Shown here one piece after another: positions 25,551-34,853 of a DNA stretch of 44,881 bases (positions are counted from its first letter, which is position 1; every line of letters starts with the position of its first letter). Under the pieces are notes generated by a model. The model worked only from the letters and a program-made list of their open reading frames with translations, made no database searches and had not been told where the DNA came from. Location: NCBI RefSeq assembly GCF_023266035.1, contig NZ_JAHFRY010000015.1, positions 1 to 44,881 of the forward strand, in the 5' to 3' direction. This stretch comes from Nevskia sp. GTDB taxonomy: Bacteria > Pseudomonadota > Gammaproteobacteria > Nevskiales > Nevskiaceae. A program made the position numbers and the translations under genes.

Positions 25551-26775
25551 CAGATTCCACCAACACCTTGCAGCATGAGGCCGCAGCCGCACGTGGCTCA
25601 CCCGTCGAAGTCTTCGGCGCCTTCCTCAAACTGGGACTGACCTCCTTCGGTGGACCGATCGCGCATCTGGGCTATTTCCGCTCGGAGTTTGTCGAGCGCC
25701 GCCGCTGGCTGGACGACCGCAGCTATTCCGATCTGGTCGCCCTGTGCCAGTTCCTGCCAGGGCCGGCCAGCAGCCAGGTGGGCATGGCGCTGGGGCTGGG
25801 CCGCGCGGGCTGGTTGGGGCTGCTGGCGGCCTGGGCGGGGTTTACCTTGCCGTCGGCGATTGCGCTGATCCTGTTCGCCTTTGGCATCGCCGAGTACCAC
25901 GGGCTGGCCCAGTCCGGCTGGATCCATGGGCTCAAGGTGGTAGCCGTGGCCATCGTGGCGCAGGCCGTATGGGGCATGGCCAAGTCGTTGTGTCCTGACC
26001 GGCCCCGTGCCGCCCTGGCCATTCTGGCGGCACTGCTGACCATGATCATGCCCTCAGCCGCGGGACAGCTTGCCGCCATCGCGGCGGCGGGATTCCTGGG
26101 CTGGTGGAGATTGAAGATCGCGCAACCTGGCGGCGGCCAGGCCCACAGCTACCCGGTTTCGCGCAAGCTGGGCATCGTGGCGCTGCTGCTGTTCGCAGTG
26201 CCACTCGTCGGGCTGCCCCTGTGGGCCGCTGCCACGGGCTCGTCCACGGTCGCGCTGCTGGAAGGGGTGTACCGCTCTGGTGCGCTGGTCTTTGGCGGTG
26301 GGCACGTCGTGCTGCCGCTGCTGCAGGCCACCGTGGTGCCCAGTGGCATGGTCAGCAACGCTGACTTCCTCGCCGGCTACGGCGCGGCGCAGGCAGTGCC
26401 GGGACCGCTGTTCACGTTCTCGGCCTATCTCGGCGCGGTCGCCCACGGGCCGCTGCATGGCTGGATCGGCGGGCTGGCCCTGCTGGGCATCATTTCCTCC
26501 CGGCCTTCTTCATGCTGGTCGGCGCGCTGCCGTTCTGGGAAGGGCTACGCCACCGCGCGGGTATCCAGACGGCCATGGCAGGCATCAATGCTGGCGTGGT
26601 CGGCATTCTGGTGTCGGCCCTGTACGACCCTATGTGGACCAGCGCCATCCACGGCAAGGCGGATTTTGGGCTGGCGCTGCTTGCGTTCGGGCTACTGACG
26701 GTGGGTCGCGTGCCTCCAGCGCTCGTGGTGCTGCTGGCCGGGCTGGCGGGCTGGGTCATGGCGATCGGTATCTGA
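25547..26775 (+). pseudogene. chrA: Chromate transporter ChrA, one-base frameshift near the C-terminus
   Basis: The first frame gives a two-domain CHR transporter: FLKLGLTSFGGPIAHLGYFR and LCQFLPGPASSQVGMALGLG in domain one, then GALVFGGGHVVLPLLQATVV and GYGAAQAVPGPLFTFSAYLG in domain two. After GIIS the frame is lost and resumes at FLPAFFMLVGALPFW (26494) to a proper end at 26775. One extra T in the short T-run at 26493-26495 would repair it to a protein of about 409 residues, the normal size. ChrA exports chromate across the inner membrane. As written the last 95 or so residues are out of frame; sequence error is possible. Confidence 0.88.
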
Positions 26776-26833
26776 AGCCAGTCGGCGCAGTGCGCAGGCC
26801 GGGCATGGTGACTACCGCCCACCATATAGAAAG

Positions 26834-27993
<1,160 letters not shown>

Positions 27994-28078
27994 AGGGATT
28001 GAAGCCGAATGGCCGTAATTCGGCACGAAGCACGGGACGCAGCTCGAAAGCCCGGCGGCGCTTCGCGCCGACACGCCC
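27994..28078 (+). repeat. Dispersed repeat R2, copy B
   Basis: AGGGATTG, GCCGAATGGCCGT, GCACGGGACGCAGC, AAGCCCGGCGG and CCGACACGCCC appear in the same order and orientation as in copy A at 23894. The copy lies between the IS110 flank and the DUF1232 gene. Confidence 0.7.
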
Positions 28079-28106
28079 ATGCCATTCAATATGCCCTCAG
28101 GAAAAA

Positions 28107-28499
28107 CTAAAGATGCGGCATGAGCCAGAACCACAATGCCACCCCCATCACCAGCCACAGCGCCACGATCATCACTGCCCCGAACCGGCTCCGCGGCTTG
28201 GCGCCTTCCGCCAGCATCCATTCATCGGCCTGAATACGGCATTGCGCCAGCACATCGGATGGCAGCAGCTTCACAGTCAACCAGATCAGCACGGGCAACA
28301 AGATCACATCGTCCACATAACCCAGCACCGGAATGAAGTCTGGAATCAGGTCAATGGGACTGAGCGCATAGGCCACCACGAACAGCCCCAGCGCCTTGGC
28401 ATACCAAGGCGTGCCGGGATGCTTGCCGGCAAACCACAGCGTCACGCCATCACGCTTGATCCGCCTGGCCCAAGCCTTCAAGGTGACGCCGATGCTCAT
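28107..28499 (-). CDS. DUF1232 (YkvA-like) membrane protein
   Basis: The 130-residue protein has the DUF1232 core ALSPIDLIPDFIPVLGYVDD between two hydrophobic segments, and a further membrane helix at the end (AVMIVALWLVMGVALWFW). The function is unknown. Its start overlaps the dmeF stop by ATGA, so it is translationally coupled to the metal exporter, which suggests a helper role in nickel/cobalt resistance. Confidence 0.9.
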   Translation of the reverse strand: MSIGVTLKAWARRIKRDGVTLWFAGKHPGTPWYAKALGLFVVAYALSPIDLIPDFIPVLGYVDDVILLPVLIWLTVKLLPSDVLAQCRIQADEWMLAEGAKPRSRFGAVMIVALWLVMGVALWFWLMPHL

Positions 28500-29449
28500 G
28501 CGGCCCCGCGCTGCACTTCGATCGTGACATGCGACAGTTCGTGAATATGCGCGAGCAGTGCCTTGTAGTGCGCGGGCTCCTGGGGCTCCCGAGCCACCAG
28601 TGAGACGATGGCCGCGAAATGCCCTGGCCCCACCTGCCAGACATGCAGATCTGTAACCTCGCTTCCCGTCGGCTCCACGGCCTCCCGAATCTCCTGCCGC
28701 ACTTCCTCGCCCTCGACTGCCGCATCGAGCAACACGCTGCCGGAGTCCCGGATCAGCCCCCATGACCAGCGGGCAATCACCAGCGCGCCCACCACACCCA
28801 TGACCGGATCAGCCCACAGCCAGCCGTAGCTGCGGCCGAGCAGCAGCGCGACGATGGCGAATACGGATGTCAGCGCATCGGCCAACACATGGATGTACGC
28901 GGCGCGCAGATTGTTGTCGCGGCTCTTGCCTGGCACATGATGGTCGTGATCGTGGTGGTGATGTCCATGATTGTGACCGTGATGCGCATGGTCGTCCTTC
29001 AGCAGCCAAGCGCAGACCAGGTTGACGCCCAGGCCCACGACAGCCACGGCGATCGCCTGGTTAAAGTCGATATGGATGGGTTGGGTGAGCCGTACCAGAC
29101 TTTCCCAAGCGATCAGCAGGGCAATCAAGGCCAGGACGATCGCGCTGGCGAAGCCGGCCAGATCGCCGAGCTTGCCCGTGCCGAAGGTAAAGCGCGGATT
29201 GCCCACATGCTGGCGCGCAAAGCGGTAGGCCAGCGCGGTAATCAGCATCGCGCCCGCATGGGTGGACATATGCCATCCATCGGCCACCAGCGCCATGGAG
29301 CCGTAGATCGAACCGGCCACGATTTCCACCAGCATCATGCTGGCCGTGAGAGCGATCACCAGCCACACCTTGCGCTCATTGCGCTGGTGGTCGCTGCCGA
29401 GAAAGAAATGGTCGTGGCCTGAGGCCGAGGGGGTATAGGTCATTGTCAT
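28496..29449 (-). CDS. dmeF: Cation diffusion facilitator DmeF (Ni/Co exporter)
   Basis: The 317-residue protein has six membrane helices. The metal site is given by VADGWHMSTH in helix two and HVLADALTS in helix five. Between helices four and five is a histidine-rich loop, HAHHGHNHGHHHHDHDHH, typical of DmeF. A cytoplasmic domain follows with VTDLHVWQVGPGHFA. It exports cobalt and nickel with proton antiport. It lies 46 bases after the dmeR stop in the same direction, giving a dmeRF operon followed by DUF1232. Confidence 0.93.
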   Translation of the reverse strand: MTMTYTPSASGHDHFFLGSDHQRNERKVWLVIALTASMMLVEIVAGSIYGSMALVADGWHMSTHAGAMLITALAYRFARQHVGNPRFTFGTGKLGDLAGFASAIVLALIALLIAWESLVRLTQPIHIDFNQAIAVAVVGLGVNLVCAWLLKDDHAHHGHNHGHHHHDHDHHVPGKSRDNNLRAAYIHVLADALTSVFAIVALLLGRSYGWLWADPVMGVVGALVIARWSWGLIRDSGSVLLDAAVEGEEVRQEIREAVEPTGSEVTDLHVWQVGPGHFAAIVSLVAREPQEPAHYKALLAHIHELSHVTIEVQRGAA

Positions 29450-29495
29450 CGGGGAGTCCCTGTCATCTGGAAAAGGTCGCCGGCGGGCGGCGGGT

Positions 29496-29768
29496 TTATT
29501 TCATGTAGGCTCGGATGACCTCGACCATTTCCTCGCCGCCCTGGCGGCGCTCCTTGTCCGTTTCAACTTCCAGGACGTGCTCGCGCAAATGGTCTTCCAT
29601 CACCTCGGCGGTCAGGCCATTGACCGCGCCGCGCACTGACGCGATCTGGCGTAGCACTTCCACGCACGCCGCGTCTGATTCCAAAGCGCGCTCGATGCCT
29701 TCCAACTGCCCTTTGATGCGGCGAACACGGGCGACCAGCTTGTCTTTCTGGCGAGAGGTATGGGACAT
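29496..29768 (-). CDS. dmeR: DmeR, CsoR/RcnR-family metal-responsive repressor
   Basis: The 90-residue four-helix protein has H3, C35, H60 and H64 (MSH..., AACVEVLRQIASVRGAVNG, EDHLREH), precisely the nickel/cobalt ligand set of RcnR and not the C-H-C set of copper CsoR. It should repress dmeRF until Ni or Co binds. A TTG four codons upstream is possible; the ATG at 29768 gives the conserved MSH start, where H3 is a ligand. Its operator lies 15 bp upstream. Confidence 0.93.
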   Translation of the reverse strand: MSHTSRQKDKLVARVRRIKGQLEGIERALESDAACVEVLRQIASVRGAVNGLTAEVMEDHLREHVLEVETDKERRQGGEEMVEVIRAYMK

Positions 29769-29782
29769 GACAGCCGACAATT

Positions 29783-29805
29783 AATATAGTCTAGGGGGCT
29801 ATATT
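29783..29805 (-). promoter_or_regulatory. DmeR operator/promoter
   Basis: AATATAG (29783-29789) and CTATATT (29799-29805) flank TCTAGGGGG. An A/T inverted repeat around a run of G is the operator form of the RcnR/CsoR family. It lies just before the dmeR start. Confidence 0.75.
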
Positions 29806-29816
29806 ATAACAACAGC

Positions 29817-29876
29817 AAAGACGGCATGAGGCGCAGCCGGAAAACCCGACAGCGCGTTGCCGGGCGTGACGCCCGG
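29817..29876 (+). repeat. Dispersed repeat R2, partial copy C
   Basis: AAAGACGGCA, GGCGCAGCC and GACGCCCGG follow the middle and end of R2 copy A (23923 onward) with several changes. It overlaps the first hairpin of the neighbouring array. Confidence 0.45.
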
Positions 29877-30017
29877 CAATTTCAACGCCGCCGCCTGAGT
29901 GCCAGCGAAGGCGGCGGCGTTCTGATGGAGCTGTTGGGCCTTCAACACCGGGCGCGGCCACCGCCGCGCCCGGATTGGGCTTTTACCGCGCCCAGGACGG
30001 AACGGCCTGGGCGCGGT
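29857..30017. other. Row of four perfect GC-rich hairpins
   Basis: Four stems without mismatches stand in series: TTGCCGGGCG/CGCCCGGCAA (29857-29866, 29870-29879), AACGCCGCCGCC/GGCGGCGGCGTT (29884-29895, 29910-29921), CCGGGCGCGG/CCGCGCCCGG (29948-29957, 29964-29973) and ACCGCGCCCAGG/CCTGGGCGCGGT (29985-29996, 30006-30017). They separate the parB unit from the dmeR operator. Transcription insulation or RNA stabilisation is inferred; no protein is coded here. Confidence 0.8.
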
Positions 30018-30028
30018 GCTGATCGCGG

Positions 30029-30238
30029 TTATTCCTTCGTTTTGATGAGCCACCACACGGCGCGCGGCAAGGCGCGTCCCGTGATGGGGTGAATGTCGGC
30101 GAGGTCGGCGCGCGTCGTCCAGCCCGAGGGCGGGAGGTAGCCGCACACGTCGCCATCGCCGCGCCAGCGGCGGGCGCGCACCGTGCCGGGCGCGTAGATC
30201 GCCGCCATGCGCGGGCGGCTGGTCGTGGTGCGGGTCAT
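30029..30238 (-). CDS. Small unrecognised ICE protein
   Basis: The 69-residue basic protein MTRTTTSRPRMAAIYAPGTV... contains GYLPPSGWTTRADLADIHP and ends ALPRAVWWLIKTKE. I recognise no family. GAAGGAG lies before the ATG and the gene is 63 bases downstream of parB, in the same direction, so it is probably expressed with it. It may be a conserved accessory protein of this ICE type. Confidence 0.65.
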   Translation of the reverse strand: MTRTTTSRPRMAAIYAPGTVRARRWRGDGDVCGYLPPSGWTTRADLADIHPITGRALPRAVWWLIKTKE

Positions 30239-30301
30239 GGGGCGGTTCTCCTTCCAGCGAAGCGCCCCGGTCAAGGCCGGGGCGATTGCCATTGGCGCGG
30301 G

Positions 30302-32365
30302 TCAAGCAGCCAGCGCCTCGGCGGGTTCATCCGCCATTACCTCGGCATCCTCCGGGGCGTCCTGTTCCGGGCCTTCCTCCTGCGCAGCTCCCTGCGAGCC
30401 TATGGCCTTGAAGATGGCGGGCATCCAGCCCGTACCATCGGCCAGTCGTTCGGCTTCGCTGGCAATGTCGGCTTTCTTCAGCTTTGCCAACCGGGTGACG
30501 TGCTCGGGCGCGTACTCGCCCACGGCTCGCAGAATCACGGCCTTTGGAACATGCCGGAAATACCCCTCGGCAGTCGGCTGCCACCACGCGGCCATGTCCA
30601 GCCCCACGGCCTGCGCTAGTTCCGCGCCCGGCTGCTGCACCGTGGCACGCGGCGTCACCACGTCCACCGTCGAAGCCACGCACACGGCCAGCAGCTTGAC
30701 CAGTTCGCCTTGCTCCATCGCCAGCAGCGCAGCGAACAGTTCGGCGCTGTCCTCGGGCAGCTTCTCGCCCCATGCCTGCTGCGCCTCGTGCAGAGCCACA
30801 GCAGCAGGCGATTCCGGCCAGTCCGGGGCCATGCCTTCCAGCCTGTCCTGCACCGTGAGGCGAACCCCCAGCGGCAGATCGTGGCCGTAGTGACTGCCCT
30901 GCAAGATGGTTTGCACCATGCCATGCACCAGCGCCGCCAGCGCCACCTGCGGATGCCGGGCGACTTCGGTTTGCAGCGCGGCGGTGCGGTGGGCGCTCAA
31001 GCGTTGGGCCAGCCGGTCGGACATGGCTGCGGCCTTGGGTGCTTCGTCGGCATCTTCGCCGTCGTCGTCGCCTTCGATTTCCGCGCCGCTAAAACCTTGG
31101 CGCAGCTTCTCCAGCGTGCGCAGCGCCTTGGCCTCGGCTTCGCGCAGCAACCCGCGATGAATGACGGCTTCGCCGTTGCGGTCGATGGTGACGATGGCAC
31201 CGGCTGCGGCCTTCACGCTCGCGGCATAGTCCAGCAAGCCATCCTCCAATGCCTGCAACTGCTCGCCCAGGCGCTCGCCTTCTTCCTGCAAGGCTTCGGC
31301 CTTGTCCTCGTCGTCGGCGTCCATCGCGGCATCAATGGCTTCGGCCACTTCCTGCATCTTGGCCTGCAACTTCTCGATGCGCTGTGCGTCGCGCTTGCCC
31401 GGTGCGCGGCGCTCCCTCGGCGCACGCTGAAAGGCGTGCAGGTCGGCATGGGTCACGCCCGGCGTGGCATCCACCCATGCCCAGCCCTCGGTGCGGATTG
31501 TGTCGGCAATGCTCGCCAGCTTCTGGCGCACCAGCGTTTCCAGCAGAGCGGCATCGTTGAGGTACACGCCCGCATCGCCTTCCGCGAACAGGTCGCGGCG
31601 GATGCCTCCGCCTGCCTGCTCGTAGGTGTCCAACCCGACAAAGCGCACCAGCGGATGCGATGCCCCAATCTCGCGCTCGGTCAGCCGCTCGCGCAAGTTG
31701 GACGGGTTGCGCTGCCACTGTGGCGCATCATAGAACGCGGCCTCCTGCGCGGCGTGGTCGTCGGTGATGGACAGCGCCATCAACTGATCCAGCGTCACGG
31801 CATCGGCGCGATAGTCGGCCATCAGGCGGGGCGAGACATTCGCCAGCTTCAAGCGGCGCTGCACCACCAGCGGCGTGACGGAGAAATCCGCCGCAATGTC
31901 CTCGATGGGCCGGCCCTCGGCCACCAATGCCGCAAACGCTTCAAACTGATCTGCGGGGTGCATGGCTTCGCGCTGCACGTTTTCGGTGAGGCTGGCCGTG
32001 CGGGCCGTGCCATCGGCCACCTGCAGGCAAGGCACCTCCCAATCCTTGGCGATGCGGTGTTTCTTCGCCAGCAGCTTGAGGGCTGCAAGGCGTCGGCCAC
32101 CGGCCACCACCTCGTAATGCTCGCCATCAGCGGCGGGAATCACGATCAGGTTTTGCAGCAGGCCAACGCGCTGGATGCTCGCGGCCAGTTCGGGGATGGA
32201 CATGCGCGGGGTCTTGCGCACATTGCGGCCCGTGGGGCGCAGCACCAGCCGCGACAGCGGAACCAGAATCATGTGCTTGCTCGGGTCGGCGGCTTGCAGC
32301 ACGTTCGCTGCGCTGCTGGCTGCGGTGTGGACGGCGCGGGCTTCGGTAGTGGTAACGGCGTTCAT
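30302..32365 (-). CDS. parB: Large ParB/RepB-family protein
   Basis: The 687-residue protein has a ParB N-terminal domain (VPLSRLVLRPTGRNVRKTP, then GLLQNLIVIP, EVVAGGRRLAALKLL and the arginine patch TENVQREAMHPADQF) and a helix-turn-helix (IEDIAADFSVTPLVVQRRLK) in the first 210 residues. The remainder is a long, partly acidic and coiled region (DDEDKAEALQEEGERLGEQL) found in plasmid and ICE ParB-like proteins. It is far longer than chromosomal ParB (about 300). Roles may include CTP-dependent DNA clamping or nuclease activity. It is not next to parA. GGAGA precedes the ATG. Confidence 0.92.
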   Translation of the reverse strand: MNAVTTTEARAVHTAASSAANVLQAADPSKHMILVPLSRLVLRPTGRNVRKTPRMSIPELAASIQRVGLLQNLIVIPAADGEHYEVVAGGRRLAALKLLAKKHRIAKDWEVPCLQVADGTARTASLTENVQREAMHPADQFEAFAALVAEGRPIEDIAADFSVTPLVVQRRLKLANVSPRLMADYRADAVTLDQLMALSITDDHAAQEAAFYDAPQWQRNPSNLRERLTEREIGASHPLVRFVGLDTYEQAGGGIRRDLFAEGDAGVYLNDAALLETLVRQKLASIADTIRTEGWAWVDATPGVTHADLHAFQRAPRERRAPGKRDAQRIEKLQAKMQEVAEAIDAAMDADDEDKAEALQEEGERLGEQLQALEDGLLDYAASVKAAAGAIVTIDRNGEAVIHRGLLREAEAKALRTLEKLRQGFSGAEIEGDDDGEDADEAPKAAAMSDRLAQRLSAHRTAALQTEVARHPQVALAALVHGMVQTILQGSHYGHDLPLGVRLTVQDRLEGMAPDWPESPAAVALHEAQQAWGEKLPEDSAELFAALLAMEQGELVKLLAVCVASTVDVVTPRATVQQPGAELAQAVGLDMAAWWQPTAEGYFRHVPKAVILRAVGEYAPEHVTRLAKLKKADIASEAERLADGTGWMPAIFKAIGSQGAAQEEGPEQDAPEDAEVMADEPAEALAA

Positions 32366-32429
32366 GGTGAATCTCCAATAAGTGAAACAAGGAAATGGAG
32401 GGGAACCGCCCCTCCGGCGGGGGAACGGT

Positions 32430-33254
32430 TCAAGCCTTAAGCTGGCGCATACCATCGGCCAGCAGCCACAGGGCACGGTTCAGCCGAATGTCGGAATCAA
32501 TGCCCTGCACGGGGCGGGTCTGCTGCCTGCGTCCGTTGGTGCTGCGCCCGGACAGGCCGCCTTTGGTGAGGTTTTCTTGAGTGCGGTTGAACACGCTCCA
32601 CAAGTCCGGGCGGCGGTCGTCGAAGCGGCGCGGCATCAGAATTTGCGATTCGGTGACAGGCGCTGGCTTGTCCGGGTCGTCGTACTTCAACGCCAGCGCA
32701 GCACGGGCGAACACCTCCGATTCGCCATCGTCCAAGGTGATGCCGCGCATCAGGTCGCGCGATTCCTTCACCCGCTCGAAGCCGCTCAACACCTCATAAG
32801 CGCCTTCGATGACGTGCCCGGCCACGTTGCCTTTGTGGGGTACGCGCACATCGGCCACGGTGTCACCGCACACCAGCCCATTGCTGCACACGAAGCGGAA
32901 CATTCCGGCCAGCATCTGGTAGCTGCTCGTGCCGTCATGGGAGTTCAGCAGCACGATTTCGTTAGCTTCCGCGCCGTTGATCTGGCTGGCATGGCGCAGG
33001 CGCAGCATGTGTTTCGTGTGCTCGCGCTTGCCTTCATCGCGCACGCGGGTCTGCGTCACCATGAAGGGTTGAAACCCCTCTTTGCGCAGTTCGGTCAGCA
33101 CGGCGGCGGTGGGGATATAGGCGTACCGCTCGGAACGGCTCTCATGCGGTGCATCCGCGAAGATGGACGGGGCCACCCTGCGAATCTGGTCATCGGACAG
33201 CGGGTAGCCGCTGCGCAGCGCCGGGGAGTGGGAAGCGAAACGGGTTGCAAGCAT
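32430..33254 (-). CDS. DUF932 (phage/plasmid-like) protein
   Basis: The 274-residue protein reads GYPLSDDQIRRVAPSIFADA, RYAYIPTAAVLTELRKEGFQ and FRFVCSNGLVCGDTVADVRV, the DUF932 pattern, complete at both ends. Its function is unknown; it is regularly found beside this type of ParB in ICEs and plasmids. CAGGAG lies before the ATG at 33254, and an in-frame extension to 33482 crosses the structured leader and is rejected. parB follows 64 bases downstream. Confidence 0.9.
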   Translation of the reverse strand: MLATRFASHSPALRSGYPLSDDQIRRVAPSIFADAPHESRSERYAYIPTAAVLTELRKEGFQPFMVTQTRVRDEGKREHTKHMLRLRHASQINGAEANEIVLLNSHDGTSSYQMLAGMFRFVCSNGLVCGDTVADVRVPHKGNVAGHVIEGAYEVLSGFERVKESRDLMRGITLDDGESEVFARAALALKYDDPDKPAPVTESQILMPRRFDDRRPDLWSVFNRTQENLTKGGLSGRSTNGRRQQTRPVQGIDSDIRLNRALWLLADGMRQLKA

Positions 33255-33560
33255 GTCGTTCTCCTGAACAAAAAGGCTGTTGAAGAAAACCGCACACCGG
33301 ATTCCTAGATTCGGAGCCCAGCCTTTCGGCTGTTCGGTGCGGTCGGCACGAGGAACCCGGTTGGCCCTGTTGCCACCGTCCTTCCTGAGTTCATCGCCCG
33401 CGACGGTCAGGAGCGCGCGGACGGGGGCCGTCAAGGAGACAAGCGCAGGGTTGGTGCGGCCCGCAGGCGCAGCCGAGGACACGGCCCTGCGCGCCTTGAC
33501 GGCACACAGCCGCGGGCTACAGTCGCGGTGAAGGTGATGAAGTCAGGGAAGACGGCTGGA
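33255..33560 (-). promoter_or_regulatory. Leader of the DUF932-parB unit with a closing inverted repeat
   Basis: No gene is seen. GCCGTCAAGG (33427-33436) and CCTTGACGGC (33494-33503) pair perfectly across 57 bases that hold further short stems. The same left arm occurs before the second DUF2958 gene at 34724. A regulatory RNA structure or protein site is inferred. Confidence 0.5.
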
Positions 33561-33596
33561 CATGGCAACGGCCGTCCCTACACACCGACCGCACGG

Positions 33597-33759
33597 CAAG
33601 CGAAGCGCGCAGGCCCGAAGCTGGAAGCCGGGCCGGAGGCGTCAGCCGAGCGGAGCGAGGGAACGATGGAAGCCCGAAGGGGCGAGACGCCGCAGGCGGC
33701 TCGATGCGCCACGCGCACGACAGCGCGACCGGCTATCTCCCAGGTGGCCGGGGACGCCC
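33597..33759 (+). repeat. Dispersed repeat R3, copy A
   Basis: Blocks in order are CAAGCGAAGCGCGCAGGCC, GGGCCGGAGGCGTCAGC, AAGCCCGAAGGGGCGA, ACGACAGCG and GTGGCCGGGGA. The same series is found at 34854-34993 with small gaps. Confidence 0.75.
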
Positions 33760-33836
33760 AGCCTTCAAAGTGGAATGAACAACTGGATCAGGATGAGCAA
33801 ACGCGAGGCATCGTCGATCTGCGGCTGATGTTGTCT

Positions 33837-33944
33837 GGCCGATCCGGCGCAGCCGGTTCGGCGGTCTTTGAGGGGTGCCAAGCATCGCGCGGCGGGGATA
33901 GCCCGCAGGGCTTTCCCCTGGAGGCAAGCGAAGCGCGCAGCGCC
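33837..33944 (+). repeat. Dispersed repeat R1, copy C
   Basis: The hairpin arms CCGATCCGGC (33839-33848) and GCCGGTTCGG (33852-33861) are identical to copies A and B. CCAAGCATCGCGCGGCGGGG and GGAGGCAAGCG follow as in the others. The region between R3 copy A and R1 copy C is otherwise empty of genes. Confidence 0.8.
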
Positions 33945-33964
33945 CCGTCAGGGGCGCGTAGGCA

Positions 33965-34243
33965 TCATGCCGAGTCGTCAGGACGCAGGCTGGATTCCGC
34001 AACCGGCATCCACGGCGATGACGAGTCCAGCAGGTATCGCGCACCGCGCGCGTACAGACCCGACAGCCCGGTGGGCTGGTAGAACCCGGTGACGCGGCGC
34101 CGGAACTGTGCGCCGTACTCGTTGGTGTAGATCACCGCGTCGCCGATCTTGAAGCGCAAGGGCTGGCCGTTCTCCGGCGCGAACGGCTTGAGCGCATCGT
34201 GCTGCGCCGTGATTTCGATGATGTAGTCGTGATGGCTGCTCAT
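33965..34243 (-). CDS. Small unrecognised ICE protein (92 residues)
   Basis: The protein MSSHHDYIIEITAQHDALKP... contains PLRFKIGDAVIYTNEYGAQF and RRVTGFYQPTGLSGLYARGA. The FKIGDAVIYTNEYG stretch looks like a small SH3-like barrel, but I recognise no named family. AAGGAG precedes the ATG at 34243. It lies downstream of the second DUF2958 gene with a hairpin between them. Confidence 0.75.
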   Translation of the reverse strand: MSSHHDYIIEITAQHDALKPFAPENGQPLRFKIGDAVIYTNEYGAQFRRRVTGFYQPTGLSGLYARGARYLLDSSSPWMPVAESSLRPDDSA

Positions 34244-34278
34244 GGCATTGATCTCCTTCGATGGTCGAGAAAGCACAA

Positions 34279-34298
34279 GGAGCGCCTTGCGGCGCTCC
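34279..34298 (-). terminator. Hairpin between DUF2958 copy 2 and the 92-residue gene
   Basis: GGAGCGCC (34279-34286) pairs with GGCGCTCC (34291-34298) around a TTGC loop, ten bases after the DUF2958 stop. No U-run is present, so it may be a processing or attenuation hairpin. Confidence 0.5.
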
Positions 34299-34308
34299 CA
34301 AGGCCAGG

Positions 34309-34659
34309 TCAGACAGCGATCCGCCCGGCCAAGCGCGCATCGCGCGCATAGGCGCTCAACCGCTTCTCGGCGCGGAAAGACAGGTCACGCTCGATCGGCA
34401 ACCCCAGCCGCCCGCGCACCGCTGCCAGCTCGCCCAGGCTGACCCAGCCGATTTCCGGCATCCCCAGGCCCAGGTCGCAAAGACCAAAGACGTGGTCGTG
34501 GTCGTCGGGATCAATCTCGGTCAGCAGCCAGGTCGCGCCCGCATCGGGCGTGAACAGCTTGACTACGGGCGCCGGATCGAAGTCCGGGTTCTCCAAGGAT
34601 GCGCGGCCGTTGGCCAGCAGCAGCGCACGCTGCTCGTCGGTGATGAATGCGTAGTTCAT
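34309..34659 (-). CDS. DUF2958 protein, second copy
   Basis: The 116-residue protein has ITDEQRALLLANGRASLENP, PVVKLFTPDAGATWLLTEID and VFGLCDLGLGMPEIGWVSLG, matching the copy at 22901-23248 block by block over the full length while clearly diverged. Having two such genes in one element suggests different partners or timing. AGGAGT lies before the ATG. The function is unknown. Confidence 0.88.
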   Translation of the reverse strand: MNYAFITDEQRALLLANGRASLENPDFDPAPVVKLFTPDAGATWLLTEIDPDDHDHVFGLCDLGLGMPEIGWVSLGELAAVRGRLGLPIERDLSFRAEKRLSAYARDARLAGRIAV

Positions 34660-34853
34660 GCTGAACTCCTGAAAGGATGCCGGGCGGAATTGCCCAGCCC
34701 CTGCGGGTCACGGCGCAGCGCAAGCCGTCAAGGGGCACGACGGCCGCAGGCCGCAAGCGCCCATGGCGCGCCGCCCTTTACGGCGCGAACGCCGTGGCAC
34801 CATGGGGAGACAGCAAGCCGCCACACCCCACCATCCAGCTACACCCGGTCTTG
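34660..34853 (-). promoter_or_regulatory. Leader of DUF2958 copy 2 with an inverted repeat
   Basis: No gene is seen. GCCGTCAAGG (34724-34733) faces CCTTTACGGC (34775-34784) with one mismatch. The left arm is identical to that in the DUF932 leader. GCGCC/GGCGC-type stems lie inside. Confidence 0.45.

Noticed and set aside
25547-26698. 383-residue ChrA as an intact protein
   Set aside because: Its last 60 or so residues are arginine/serine-rich out-of-frame sequence; the true C-terminus continues in another frame to 26775.
30710-32440. 576-codon plus-strand frame opposite parB
   Set aside because: High GC keeps antisense frames open; ParB domain motifs fix the true strand.
33528-34082. 184-codon plus-strand frame across repeats
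   Set aside because: It runs through repeats R3 and R1 and overlaps the 92-residue gene; the sequence has no domain and looks like translated repeat.
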